From NCBI GenBank assembly GCA_965226245.1, contig CBDDCL010000015.1, forward strand, positions 5,394,001 through 5,458,000: a DNA stretch of 64,000 bases. The letters are read 5' to 3'. This document shows, piece after piece, positions 35,146 through 43,417 of the stretch. Below the pieces are notes generated by a model that did not search any database, was not told the origin of the DNA, and worked only from the letters and a program-made list of their open reading frames with translations. Positions within the stretch are counted from its first letter, which is position 1; each line of letters begins with the position of its first letter. The stretch comes from CBDCYS01 sp965226245 (lineage in GTDB: Bacteria > Acidobacteriota > Terriglobia > Bryobacterales > UBA6623). Position numbers and translations under genes: made by a program.

Positions 35146-36530
35146 GACGCTTCCCGCATTTTGGACAAGCGCTGCCGGGCGCTCTCCAGGGCGCGCCGGA
35201 CGGTCTCGGGCGCGGTGCCGCCGGCGGGAGTGTGACTCTCCAGCGCCCGCCTCGCCGAAAGCAACTCCACCGCCTCGGCGTCAAACTCCGGAGCAATTTC
35301 GCGAAGCTGCTCTTCGTTCCAATCCCGCGGGCTTTTGCCGCTGCGCACACTCTCTAGAACCAGGGCCCCCACGACCTGATGCGCCTTGTGGAAAGGCACG
35401 CCGCGGCGCGACAGCATCTCGGCCAGTTCCGTCGCACAGGTCCAGCTCGCCTCAGCCGCCTGCTCCATTGCGGCCGCGTTGATCTTCGTCGTGTCGATCG
35501 AGAGCTTCGTGACTTCGAGCGATCCCGCCAAGTGATCCGCGGCGTCAAACACAGGAGGCTTGTCTTCCTGCAAGTCTCGGTTGTAAGCGAGAGGCAAGCT
35601 CTTGACGGTCATCATCAGGGATGCCAGATCACCGACGACTCGTCCGGATTTACCGCGGACCAATTCGAACGCGTCGGGATTCTTCTTCTGCGGCATCAGA
35701 CTGGAACCACTGGTGACTTCATCCCCCAGCTCCAGAAAACCGAACTCCTCGCTGGAATAGAGAATCCAGTCCTCCGCCAGCCGACTCAAATGCAGCATTG
35801 TCAGCGAGGCGGCGTAGAGGAAGTCCAGCGCGAAGTCGCGATCCGAAACCGCGTCCAGGCTGTTGTTCGAGATGCCGCCGAATCCCAGCTCGTCAGCGAT
35901 CGCTTGGCGGTCGAGGGGGAAACCACTCCCGGCCAGCGCTCCGCTGCCGAGCGGCAGGACGTTTGTTCTCTCGTATGCTTCACCAAACCGTTGCCAGTCA
36001 CGGGCGAACATCTCGAAGTAGGCCAGCAGGTAGTGCGCCCAAAGGATCGGTTGCGCCCGGCGCAGGTGGGTGTAGCCAGGGAGCAAGGCATCGGGTTCAC
36101 GCTCGGCGAACGCGACGAGGGCGCCCATCAACTCGGCCAGCCGCCGCCGGGTGGCCTTCAGTTCGTCCCGCAGCCACAAGCGAAAGTCGGTTGCCACTTG
36201 TTCGTTGCGGCTGCGGCCAGTGTGAATCTTGTCGGCGACATCACCCGCCGTTTCCTTGAGCTTTCGGATGACGAGAGTGTGGATGTCTTCGTCCGTCGCA
36301 CCTTCGAAAAAATCCGGTTGCTTGGATTGCTCGAGTATTTGGTCGAATGCCGTGCGAATCTGGTCGCGCTCCTGGGGAGATAAGATGCCAACCCGCTGCA
36401 GCGCCGACGCGAATGCCTTGGAACCGGCGATGTCGGCCTCGAGCAAGCGCCGGTCGAAATGGAGCGAGCCCGAGAACTGCTCGAACTGCTCGGACGGTCC
36501 GGTTTCGAATCTGCCTCCCCAGAGTTTCAT
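35142..36530 (-). CDS. argH: Argininosuccinate lyase
   Basis: 462 residues from ATG 36530 (MKLWGGRFETGP). It splits argininosuccinate into arginine and fumarate, the last step of arginine synthesis. The fumarase-superfamily signature GSSLMPQKKNPD is present with the catalytic loop serine. Also seen are HTGRSRNEQVATD, PGYTHLRRAQP and SDRDFALDFLY. Length is normal. The open frame extends 166 codons further upstream, but that stretch belongs to the argG end and the intergenic region. It follows argG by about 105 bases and overlaps argR. Confidence 0.96.
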   Translation of the reverse strand: MKLWGGRFETGPSEQFEQFSGSLHFDRRLLEADIAGSKAFASALQRVGILSPQERDQIRTAFDQILEQSKQPDFFEGATDEDIHTLVIRKLKETAGDVADKIHTGRSRNEQVATDFRLWLRDELKATRRRLAELMGALVAFAEREPDALLPGYTHLRRAQPILWAHYLLAYFEMFARDWQRFGEAYERTNVLPLGSGALAGSGFPLDRQAIADELGFGGISNNSLDAVSDRDFALDFLYAASLTMLHLSRLAEDWILYSSEEFGFLELGDEVTSGSSLMPQKKNPDAFELVRGKSGRVVGDLASLMMTVKSLPLAYNRDLQEDKPPVFDAADHLAGSLEVTKLSIDTTKINAAAMEQAAEASWTCATELAEMLSRRGVPFHKAHQVVGALVLESVRSGKSPRDWNEEQLREIAPEFDAEAVELLSARRALESHTPAGGTAPETVRRALESARQRLSKMREAS

Positions 36531-36634
36531 GTACGTTGATCCGTTGAGCTGTTGATCCGTTGAGCCGTGATCGGTTATTCCGTTATCCGTTGCTCCGACT
36601 CTTGGATTCCTCTTGCAAAAGGTTCGCGGCTCGT

Positions 36635-37849
36635 TTACGGCTGCCTCGCCGCCACCGCGGCACCGACCTTGATCGGCAGGCCGATTAGGTTGATGAAGCC
36701 TGCTGCGTCTTTCTGGTCGTAGTCCGCCCCCATCGTGAAACTGGCGATGTCCTGTGAATAGAGCGAATACGGCGACTTGCGGCTGAGCACGTCGACGTGT
36801 CCCTTGTACAGCCGCAACACCACTTCGCCGCTCACGTGCTGCTGGGTCTGGTTGATGAATCCGTCCAGCGCTTCTCGCAGCGGCGTGAACCACTGCCCGT
36901 TGTAGACCAGATCGGCGTAGTCCAGGGCGATCTTCTGCTTGTAGTGCGACGTCGCCCGGTCGAGTGTCAGGCTTTCCAGCTCGCGGTGCGCCGCCATCAG
37001 GATCGTCCCTCCTGGGGTCTCGTAACATCCTCTGGACTTCATTCCCACGAACCGATTCTCGACCAGGTCGATACGGCCTACTCCATGCTCGCCGCCCAGC
37101 CGGTTGAGCGTTTCCACGATGCTCGCCGGACTCAATTTCTCGCCACTGACTGCAACCGGTGTGCCCTTGTCGAACTCAATCGCAACGTCAACCGGTGTAT
37201 CGGGCGCGTCTTTGGGGCTGTTTGTCAACATCCAAACCGCGTCGGAAGGAGCGTTCGCCGGGTCCTCGAGTTCGCCGCCTTCGTGAGAAATATGCCACAG
37301 ATTGCGGTCGCGGCTGTAGATTTTCGCCTTCGATACATCAATCGGGATGTCATGCGCCGCGGCGTAGTCGATCGCGTCCTCGCGCGAGTTGATTGACCAT
37401 TCCCTCCAGGGCGCGATTACGGGCAGATGCGGCGCCAGCGCCTTGTAGGTCAGCTCGAAACGCACCTGGTCGTTGCCCTTGCCCGTGGCCCCGTGCGAAA
37501 GCGCGTCGCAGCCGGTTTCGAGTGCGATTTCCACTTGGCGCTTCGCCAGCAGGGGCCGCGCGATCGAGGTGCCCAGCAGGTACTTGGTCTCGTAAATCGC
37601 CCCTGAGCGCACCATCGGCCAGACGTAGTCGCGAACAAACTCTTCGCGCATGTCCTCGACGAACACATCGACAGCGCCGCTCTTCTTGGCCTTCTCGACG
37701 ATCCCTTCCAGCTCGCCGCTGCCTTGGCCGACGTCGCCGCAGACCGCGACAACCTCACAGCCGTAATTCTCACGCAACCAGGGAATAATGATGGATGTAT
37801 CAAGCCCGCCCGAGTAGGCGAGCGCTACTTTCTTTGGTTGCAATGCCAT
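36635..37849 (-). CDS. argG: Argininosuccinate synthase
   Basis: 404 residues from ATG 37849 (MALQPKKVALAYSGGLDTS). The ATP pyrophosphatase P-loop AYSGGLDTS is at the N-terminus, followed by VCGDVGQG, SHGATGKGNDQVRFE and ISHEGGELEDP, all diagnostic of the enzyme that condenses citrulline and aspartate. The frame is open upstream to 38068, but that extension includes an interspersed repeat and is not coding. It precedes argH. No ARG box is visible directly upstream. Confidence 0.96.
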   Translation of the reverse strand: MALQPKKVALAYSGGLDTSIIIPWLRENYGCEVVAVCGDVGQGSGELEGIVEKAKKSGAVDVFVEDMREEFVRDYVWPMVRSGAIYETKYLLGTSIARPLLAKRQVEIALETGCDALSHGATGKGNDQVRFELTYKALAPHLPVIAPWREWSINSREDAIDYAAAHDIPIDVSKAKIYSRDRNLWHISHEGGELEDPANAPSDAVWMLTNSPKDAPDTPVDVAIEFDKGTPVAVSGEKLSPASIVETLNRLGGEHGVGRIDLVENRFVGMKSRGCYETPGGTILMAAHRELESLTLDRATSHYKQKIALDYADLVYNGQWFTPLREALDGFINQTQQHVSGEVVLRLYKGHVDVLSRKSPYSLYSQDIASFTMGADYDQKDAAGFINLIGLPIKVGAAVAARQP

Positions 37850-37930
37850 GAAGTTTGATCCTTTTATAGGTTGAGCTGTTGATCGGTTGAGCCGTTTATC
37901 CGTTTTCGGTATTTGAAGTTTCCTCTCTCT

Positions 37931-38022
37931 GACGCGGACCAGCCACAACCAAAAAGGGGGAGCGTGGCCGCTGGCGGATGATCGCGTCGTAGCGGCTAAC
38001 CCCTCCCTGACGGTCGGGGCTC
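37931..38022 (+). repeat. About 90-bp interspersed repeat, copy 1 (intergenic)
   Basis: Contains AGCGTGGCCGCTG, then AGCGGCTAACCCCTCCCT and ACGGTCGGGGCT. Closely similar to 43975-44066 (same orientation) and to the reverse complement of 45751-45836, both of which lie inside addA. This copy sits upstream of argG. Confidence 0.75.
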
Positions 38023-38114
38023 CAAGTCTGGCTCCCGAATTTCCTGCCACGTTTGACACGAATCTCACGAAAATGGGGGACCCTTTTTTCGCTTTTTTCG
38101 CTGGCGGCGCGGTT

Positions 38115-38606
38115 TCACTCGGAAGCTCCTGCCTCGGAAAGCGGATTCGCGGCCGGCTGAATCGGGTCGCCCCTGCGCAGCACCCCTTCCGTCAGGATTT
38201 GAGCGCGCAGTCCTCCCCGGTGAATGAGCCCCTTCTCGACGCCGGGGACGGTCAGTTTCTCGAGGTGGCCGCACGGTTCGCAGAGACGAATCGCGCGAAG
38301 CCTCACCTCGCCCACCAGGAACTCCTTGCCGACCAAATGGTTCAGCGGGATGCCTCGGGTGACAAGATTGCGGCGGGTCTCTCCCTCTTGGATGCGGACG
38401 TCATAGTCGCGAGCCAATGCCTCCACGGCCTCTGCTTCCACCAGAGTCACCTCGCGGTCCGCCTTTCCAGGCTTGCTGAAGGTCCCCTCATGCTTGAAAT
38501 AGCGGTCGCCCTCGAGTCCGTGGCCCGGGACCGCCCACACCTCGGTTAAGGACCGTGGTTCGGACGCTTTTACTTCGGCTATGTAGATTCCCACTAACTG
38601 GGCCAT
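38115..38606 (-). CDS. MOSC-domain protein
   Basis: 163 residues from ATG 38606, with AAGGAG 6 bases upstream. MOSC features: VPGHGLEGDRYF, REVTLVEAEAVEAL, the conserved cysteines of IRLCEPCGHLEKLT and HRGGLRAQILTEG. MOSC proteins are linked to molybdenum cofactor sulfuration or sulfur transfer; the role of stand-alone members is mostly unknown. It lies between argF and argG on the same strand, 113 bases after argF, so it may be cotranscribed with arginine genes although no link to the pathway is known. Confidence 0.85.
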   Translation of the reverse strand: MAQLVGIYIAEVKASEPRSLTEVWAVPGHGLEGDRYFKHEGTFSKPGKADREVTLVEAEAVEALARDYDVRIQEGETRRNLVTRGIPLNHLVGKEFLVGEVRLRAIRLCEPCGHLEKLTVPGVEKGLIHRGGLRAQILTEGVLRRGDPIQPAANPLSEAGASE

Positions 38607-38719
38607 GAGGTTCTCCTTTTCACCTGACTCGACGGGCCGCAAGCAAACCGATTGCGGCGCCCGGCATGCGAGGTGAAACGTTTGGCGGACTTAACCCCAG
38701 GCTTGCGCCTGAGGCTCCG

Positions 38720-39685
38720 TTACTGCTCCTCGCCGATCATCATAAGCAACAATGCTTTGTGCGCGTGCAAGCGGTTTTCGGCTTGGTCAAAAACGACCGA
38801 ACCGGCCGACTCGATCACGGAGTCCGTGACTTCCTCTCCACGCGAAGCCGGCAGGCAATGCATGAACAAGGCGCCGGGTCTCGCTAGGGCCATCAGTTCG
38901 TTGGTCACTTGAAAATCGGAAAAGGCGATGCGCCGCTGTTGCGTTTGGGCTTCCCATCCCATGCTGGTCCAGATATCCGTGTAAACCGCGTCCGCGCCCT
39001 TCACCGCTTCGGCCGGATCGCAGGTCAGCGTTATCTTCCCGCCTGTTTTCGCCGAAAGCGCGCCGGCCTGTGCCGTGATCTCGGCATCGGGTTCGTAACC
39101 GGGCGGGTTTGCCAGCGCCACCGACACGCCGAGCCGCGCGCCGCACAGCATCAGCGAATGCGCCACATTGTTCCCGTCGCCGACAAACGCCAGCTTGAGG
39201 CCTTCGAGCTTGCCGTGGTGTTCTTCGAGCGTCAAGAAATCCGCCATGGCCTGGCAAGGGTGGTATCGTCCACTCAGGGCATTAATCACAGGTACCGATG
39301 ACCAGCGCGCCAACTCTTCAAGCGTGCTCTGCTCGTAAGTTCGCGCCACGACCGCGTCCACCCAGCGATCGAGATTGCGGGCTATGTCCCGTGCCGGCTC
39401 GCGCTCGCCGATTCGTCCGTCGCGGTGGTCCAGGAAGATCGAGTCCCCGCCGAGCTGCTTGGCCGCCAGCTCGAAGGTCAGGCGCGTCCGCAGCGATGGT
39501 TTCTCGAAGACTACCGCGATGGCGCGCTGCTTCAGCGCCTCGGCGTACTCCGCCGGAGCCGCCTTCACCCGAGCGGCCAGATGCAGCAGATCGCGCAGCT
39601 CCCCGGTACTAAGGTCGAGGTCCGTCAACAGGTGCGGCGCGGCAATGCGAGGGATCTTCAGCCGCTCTTTCAAGTCAGCAGGCAT
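38720..39685 (-). CDS. argF: Ornithine carbamoyltransferase
   Basis: 321 residues, start ATG 39685 with GGGAGG 5 bases upstream. It makes citrulline from ornithine and carbamoyl phosphate. The carbamoyl-phosphate loop is VFEKPSLRTRLTFE, the ornithine side has the conserved MHCLPASRGEE, and SGRYHPCQAMADFLT and AFVGDGNNVAHS are present. The SLRTR variant also occurs in acetylornithine carbamoyltransferases, but HCLPA and overall pattern favour ornithine. An ArgR operator overlaps its upstream region. First gene of the arg group here. Confidence 0.92.
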   Translation of the reverse strand: MPADLKERLKIPRIAAPHLLTDLDLSTGELRDLLHLAARVKAAPAEYAEALKQRAIAVVFEKPSLRTRLTFELAAKQLGGDSIFLDHRDGRIGEREPARDIARNLDRWVDAVVARTYEQSTLEELARWSSVPVINALSGRYHPCQAMADFLTLEEHHGKLEGLKLAFVGDGNNVAHSLMLCGARLGVSVALANPPGYEPDAEITAQAGALSAKTGGKITLTCDPAEAVKGADAVYTDIWTSMGWEAQTQQRRIAFSDFQVTNELMALARPGALFMHCLPASRGEEVTDSVIESAGSVVFDQAENRLHAHKALLLMMIGEEQ

Positions 39686-39696
39686 GGACGCCTCCC

Positions 39697-39731
39697 GATG
39701 AATGATTATTCATCATACTGAATAATTACAC
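39697..39731. promoter_or_regulatory. ArgR operator (ARG boxes) in front of argF
   Basis: GATGAATGATTATTCATC (39697-39714) is a near-perfect ARG box palindrome, TGAAT-N4-ATTCA. A second, weaker box follows as TGAATAATTAC from 39719. Two adjacent boxes centred just upstream of the argF ribosome site fit binding of an ArgR hexamer and repression by arginine. Confidence 0.75.
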
Positions 39732-40023
39732 AATCCGGCCACGAATGCAAGTCAGAACGGCCCGGGTCGGAAAAGCGCGGACAGCAAACGGTGTGCGAGT
39801 AAGCTTGCGTGAAGCGGACACCGCTCTGGGCCAGTGAGTCAATGGCAGGAGTGTAGAGATCCGTCGAGCCGAAACAGTTGGCGTCGAGCGTGCCCTGGTC
39901 GTCCGTAAAGATGATGACAACGTTGGGCTTGCGCTGTGCCTGCTGGGCAATGAGGGGAAAGGCGCCCGTCAATCCGCTGACGACGGCCAGAATCAATGAG
40001 AGGTTCGGCGCCGTTTTTTGCAT
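39706..40023 (-). pseudogene. Sulfatase, N-terminal fragment
   Basis: From ATG 40023: a signal peptide (LSLILAVVSGLTGAFPLIA), then RKPNVVIIFTDDQG with metal-binding aspartates, and YTPAIDSLAQSGVRFTQAY leading to the catalytic cysteine region VCCP. The sequence breaks off exactly there, and the frame ends in DNA that forms the argF operator. The remaining about 400 residues of a sulfatase are absent. It is a truncated relic, not a product of one frameshift. Confidence 0.8.
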
Positions 40024-40152
40024 CACGGCGGATCATACAATACTACGGTTGTTTACCGCTCCTAGCGTGGGCTCCGTTTCTACCAGCGCCTCGATCGCGT
40101 TACTATGAAGGTAACAGCTTACGGAAGCCGCGATGCAAAGCGGGGAGGGCCA

Positions 40153-40572
40153 ATGGGAAGCCAAAACATTCAAGATTCCTTTCTGAACAATGCTCGCAAG
40201 GATCGGTTTCCGATCACGATCTACTTGACGAGTGGAGTCAAACTGTCAGGCCGCGTGAGGGGATTTGACAAGTTCTGCGTCGAGTTTGAAAGCAGTCATC
40301 AGACACAGTTGATTTTCAAGCATGCGATCTCAACGATCGTCGCCCCAAGGCACGGACAGAGTTCGTACCGCGGTGCGGAGAGGTCCGCGGCTTCTCATGC
40401 TCCCGCGCCGGCACCGCCGTCTACGGCCGCTCCTGCTACGCCGGCTGATCCCCCGCCTCCCGCCGCTCCTGCTTCGCCGACTGATCCTCCGCCTCCCGCG
40501 CTTTCTGGTACGGATTCGGGTGATGCCGATGAACACCCCATGCCCGCGCAGCCTGTGCCTGCCGCGGACTAA
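40153..40572 (+). CDS. hfq: RNA chaperone Hfq with proline-rich tail
   Basis: 139 residues from ATG 40153, preceded by GGGGAGG; an upstream ATG in frame at 40105 is less likely. The Sm core is complete: IQDSFLNNARKDRFPITIYL, GVKLSGRVRGFDKFCVEF and LIFKHAISTIV (the usual YKH has become FKH). It forms hexamers that pair small RNAs with mRNAs. From about residue 75 the tail is almost entirely Pro/Ala with repeated DPPPPAAPASP-like units, far longer than in Escherichia coli and probably disordered. The adjacent hflX gene repeats the common hfq-hflX order. Confidence 0.92.
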   Translation: MGSQNIQDSFLNNARKDRFPITIYLTSGVKLSGRVRGFDKFCVEFESSHQTQLIFKHAISTIVAPRHGQSSYRGAERSAASHAPAPAPPSTAAPATPADPPPPAAPASPTDPPPPALSGTDSGDADEHPMPAQPVPAAD

Positions 40573-40953
40573 CGAGGTATGGACTGCCTTTCTCTAGGTC
40601 CAATTGCCAGGTCCAAACCCGCCGCCTTTCAGGCGCTCAACTCCTTGCGGTCCGGATTGAACAGAGCCGCGCCCGAAAGGGTGCGGTCTAGTGTGGCAGT
40701 GACCGCATCCCGATAGCAGGCCCCCGGCACTGCTACTCTCGACCGCCCCCCGACCCGCACCAGCCGGAACGCCCGGCCGCACTCACGTTTCGCGCACGGA
40801 GAACCGTTAACGTTTTCAAACCCAAGAGCCGCGGTTTACCCCATTTTCGACTCAGAAAACATCCGCCTCAAACGCAGCATTCGTCGTTATTCACCTAATA
40901 TTTTCTGCTTTGATGAGAGTGTCCTTTCTCGGTCACGCAAGTGATGATAATTA
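40573..40953. other. Intergenic region before the 170-bp tandem repeat
   Basis: About 380 bases after hfq with no supported gene or clear hairpin terminator. It leads directly into the tandem repeat at 40954-41293. Confidence 0.4.
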
Positions 40954-41293
40954 GTTATCTATCCAAAGCCATCCACAGTTCCAAGCGCCCGGCACGATTT
41001 GCCGTATGATGAAACTCGTGGGTGGTTGGGGGGCGAGCGGGGCGGGAGAATCTCACAGCCGTCTCAAAACGGCTCATTTTGTCTTATAGACGGCCTGGCC
41101 GTGGATGCCCAAACACGGTCAGCGTTATCTATCCAAAGCCATCCACAGTTCCAAGCGCCCGGCACGATTTGCCGTATGATGAAACTCGTGGGTGGTTGGG
41201 GGGCGAGCGGGGCGGGAGAATCTCACAGCCGTCTCAAAACGGCTCATTTTGTCTTATAGACGGCCTGGCCGTGGATGCCCAAACACGGTCAGC
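40954..41293. repeat. Two identical 170-bp tandem copies upstream of hflX
   Basis: 40954-41123 and 41124-41293 are identical by eye. Each contains AGCCGTCTCAAAACGGCT followed by CATTTTGTC, a hairpin with a T-rich tail resembling an intrinsic terminator, and outer near-complementary GCCATCCAC and GTGGATGCC. The unit could encode a short structured RNA or simply be a recent duplication or assembly duplication. Peptides read through it repeat themselves and are not taken as genes. Confidence 0.85.
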
Positions 41294-41342
41294 GCGCGCA
41301 AGAAGGTGTGAATAAATCGGGGACTGCCCCAGGCGGCGCTTT

Positions 41343-42713
41343 TTGAAAAGGCCGATCACCATCGAGAACTCTGACGAACGAGAGACTTGCATTCTCGTTG
41401 GGGTCGAGGTGCGTGGCAGGTCCGCCGCTGCCGCCTCAAGCACGGATAACCGGGGTGGTTACTCCAGTGAGGAATCTCTTGAAGAACTAGCCGAGTTGGC
41501 CGCCGGAGCGGGCGCCGAGGTGATCGGGTCGGTGCTTCAAAGCCGGGAGGCGCTGGATCCTGCCACCGTCATCGGCCGGGGCAAGGCCGCCGAAATCCGA
41601 AACTGGGCGGCGGAGGTTGCTGCGGACGTCGTCATCTTCGATCGCAACCTCACCCCAACGCAGCAACGCAATCTGGAGCGAGGTCTCGATGCGCGGGTTC
41701 TCGACCGCACTCAGCTCATCCTCGATATCTTTGCGCGTCATGCACGCACTCGTGAGGGCCGCTTGCAAGTCGAGCTGGCGCAGTTGAGCTATCTGTTGCC
41801 ACGCCTCACTGGGCGGGGTGTGGAGATGTCCCGGCTCGGCGCGGGAATCGGCACGCGCGGTCCCGGCGAAACCAAGCTCGAGACCGACCGCCGCCGAATC
41901 GCGCGCCGCATCGAGAAGCTGAAAGCCGATCTGGAGAGGGTTCGTTCGACGCGCAAGCTTCAGCGCAAGAAACGTACCGGCGTACCGCTTGCCACCATCG
42001 CTTTGGTGGGCTACACGAATGCCGGCAAATCGACACTCTTCAACGCGCTCACTTCCGCCAAGGTCATCGCGGACAAGCGCATGTTCGCGACGCTGGACCC
42101 CACGATTCGCGTGCTTGACCTGCCTTCGCGCCGCAAGGTCCTGTTATCCGACACGGTTGGTTTTATCTCCAATCTGCCGGCGACGCTGATCCGGTCGTTT
42201 CGCGCCACGCTGGAAGAGGTGACTGAGGCGGCGATGCTGCTGCACGTCGTGGATGTTTCGTCGGATCAAAGCCCCGAGAGAACGTGCGAAGTTGCCAAGG
42301 TGCTCGAAGAACTGGACGCGGACAAAAAGCCCCAAATCCTCGTTTTGAATAAGACGGATCTTGTTGGCGCAGGGGAAGCCGGGGGAATCGCAAGCGCCGA
42401 GAAAGCCGCCGCCGGCGCCTCCGAGGTAGTAGCAATCTCCGCGCGCCGGGGCAGGGGGCTGACAGAATTGCTTGAAGCGATCGATCGCCGGCTCGAAATC
42501 GACGACCTGGCCGTCGTGCAATACCATTTTTCACACGGAGACGGTGACAAGATCTCATTCCTTTACGAGCACGCACGCGTGATGGAGAGAACCGATAACC
42601 CGAGGGGAGTGGAGATCTTGGCCGAAGTTCCTCGCTCGGTGCGGCTCAGGCTCTCAGGTGAGGCGTTGATCGGGCGCGATATAATGCATGGCGGCCCAGA
42701 CGCCGGATTCTGA
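41343..42713 (+). CDS. hflX: Ribosome-associated GTPase HflX
   Basis: 456 residues from TTG 41343. The N-terminal HflX domain shows LDPATVIGRGKAAEI, FDRNLTPTQQRNLE and GAGIGTRGPGETKLE. The GTPase domain has G1 VGYTNAGKSTLFN, G3 LSDTVGFIS and G4 LNKTDL. It binds 50S or 70S ribosomes and helps split stalled ribosomes after stress. It follows hfq in the usual order, although a 170-bp tandem repeat separates them here. Family-typical length and intact frame. Confidence 0.94.
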   Translation: MKRPITIENSDERETCILVGVEVRGRSAAAASSTDNRGGYSSEESLEELAELAAGAGAEVIGSVLQSREALDPATVIGRGKAAEIRNWAAEVAADVVIFDRNLTPTQQRNLERGLDARVLDRTQLILDIFARHARTREGRLQVELAQLSYLLPRLTGRGVEMSRLGAGIGTRGPGETKLETDRRRIARRIEKLKADLERVRSTRKLQRKKRTGVPLATIALVGYTNAGKSTLFNALTSAKVIADKRMFATLDPTIRVLDLPSRRKVLLSDTVGFISNLPATLIRSFRATLEEVTEAAMLLHVVDVSSDQSPERTCEVAKVLEELDADKKPQILVLNKTDLVGAGEAGGIASAEKAAAGASEVVAISARRGRGLTELLEAIDRRLEIDDLAVVQYHFSHGDGDKISFLYEHARVMERTDNPRGVEILAEVPRSVRLRLSGEALIGRDIMHGGPDAGF

Positions 42714-42745
42714 ATGACAAACCGGCGAGCGCCCAAGGAGAAAAC

Positions 42746-43183
42746 ATGCGTTACTTGTTGACAACAATTGCTCTGTTTTTGGCTGGTCTGGCGGCGACTG
42801 CCGTCTCGGCAGCCGCTGCTGACCAAGTCACCTATATACCCAAAGAAAAGGTAAGTGCCGCGATGACAAAGCCCGGCGTTCTCACCAAGGGCAGCAACTA
42901 CACTGTCATCATGAGCCGCCGTGAGAAAGGCGGACAGTCCGAGGTTCACGCTGCGGACACCGACACTTTCTATGTGATCGAAGGCTCAGCGACGTTCGTG
43001 ACCGGCGGAACTGTCGAGGGCGAAAAGACGACGGCTCCGGGCGAGATCCGGGGAACTGGCATTAGCGGGGGCCAGAGCCGCACGCTTTCCAAGGGTGACA
43101 TCATCGTCATTCCGAAAGGCACGCCTCACTGGTTCAAAGAGGTGCCCAAACTGGTGATCTATTACGTCGTGAAGGCGCGGTAG
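42746..43183 (+). CDS. Secreted cupin-domain protein
   Basis: 145 residues with AAGGAG upstream of ATG 42746. A signal peptide LTTIALFLAGLAATAVSAAAA is followed by a small beta-barrel. Cupin motifs are recognisable as SEVHAADTDTFYVIEGSATFV and GDIIVIPKGTPHWF, with histidines and acidic residues for one metal. Catalytic role unknown; such single cupins bind small molecules or act as dioxygenase-like or sensory proteins. Intact frame. Confidence 0.8.
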   Translation: MRYLLTTIALFLAGLAATAVSAAAADQVTYIPKEKVSAAMTKPGVLTKGSNYTVIMSRREKGGQSEVHAADTDTFYVIEGSATFVTGGTVEGEKTTAPGEIRGTGISGGQSRTLSKGDIIVIPKGTPHWFKEVPKLVIYYVVKAR

Positions 43184-43417
43184 GTCGCGCAGGTTTTCCC
43201 CCTGGACACGGCCAGTAGCCGCTGAGGACCCGCGTTCCGCTGAGTTTCAACTTCACCAAGATCACCCACGATTATGCGCCCGGAGAAGACTCACAATCCT
43301 CGGAGACGTTGACGAGCGGGGAAACCGCGGGCGACGACGAGACCCGATCGTCGCCGGCGCGACGACCCGCTTCGTCTGGAAACCGCGTGAACACGGCTCC
43401 CGGTGCGAACTTCGCCC

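Noticed and set aside
40954..41293. CRISPR-like or coding repeat
   Set aside because: Only two contiguous copies without spacers; peptides through it simply repeat and include low-complexity sequence.
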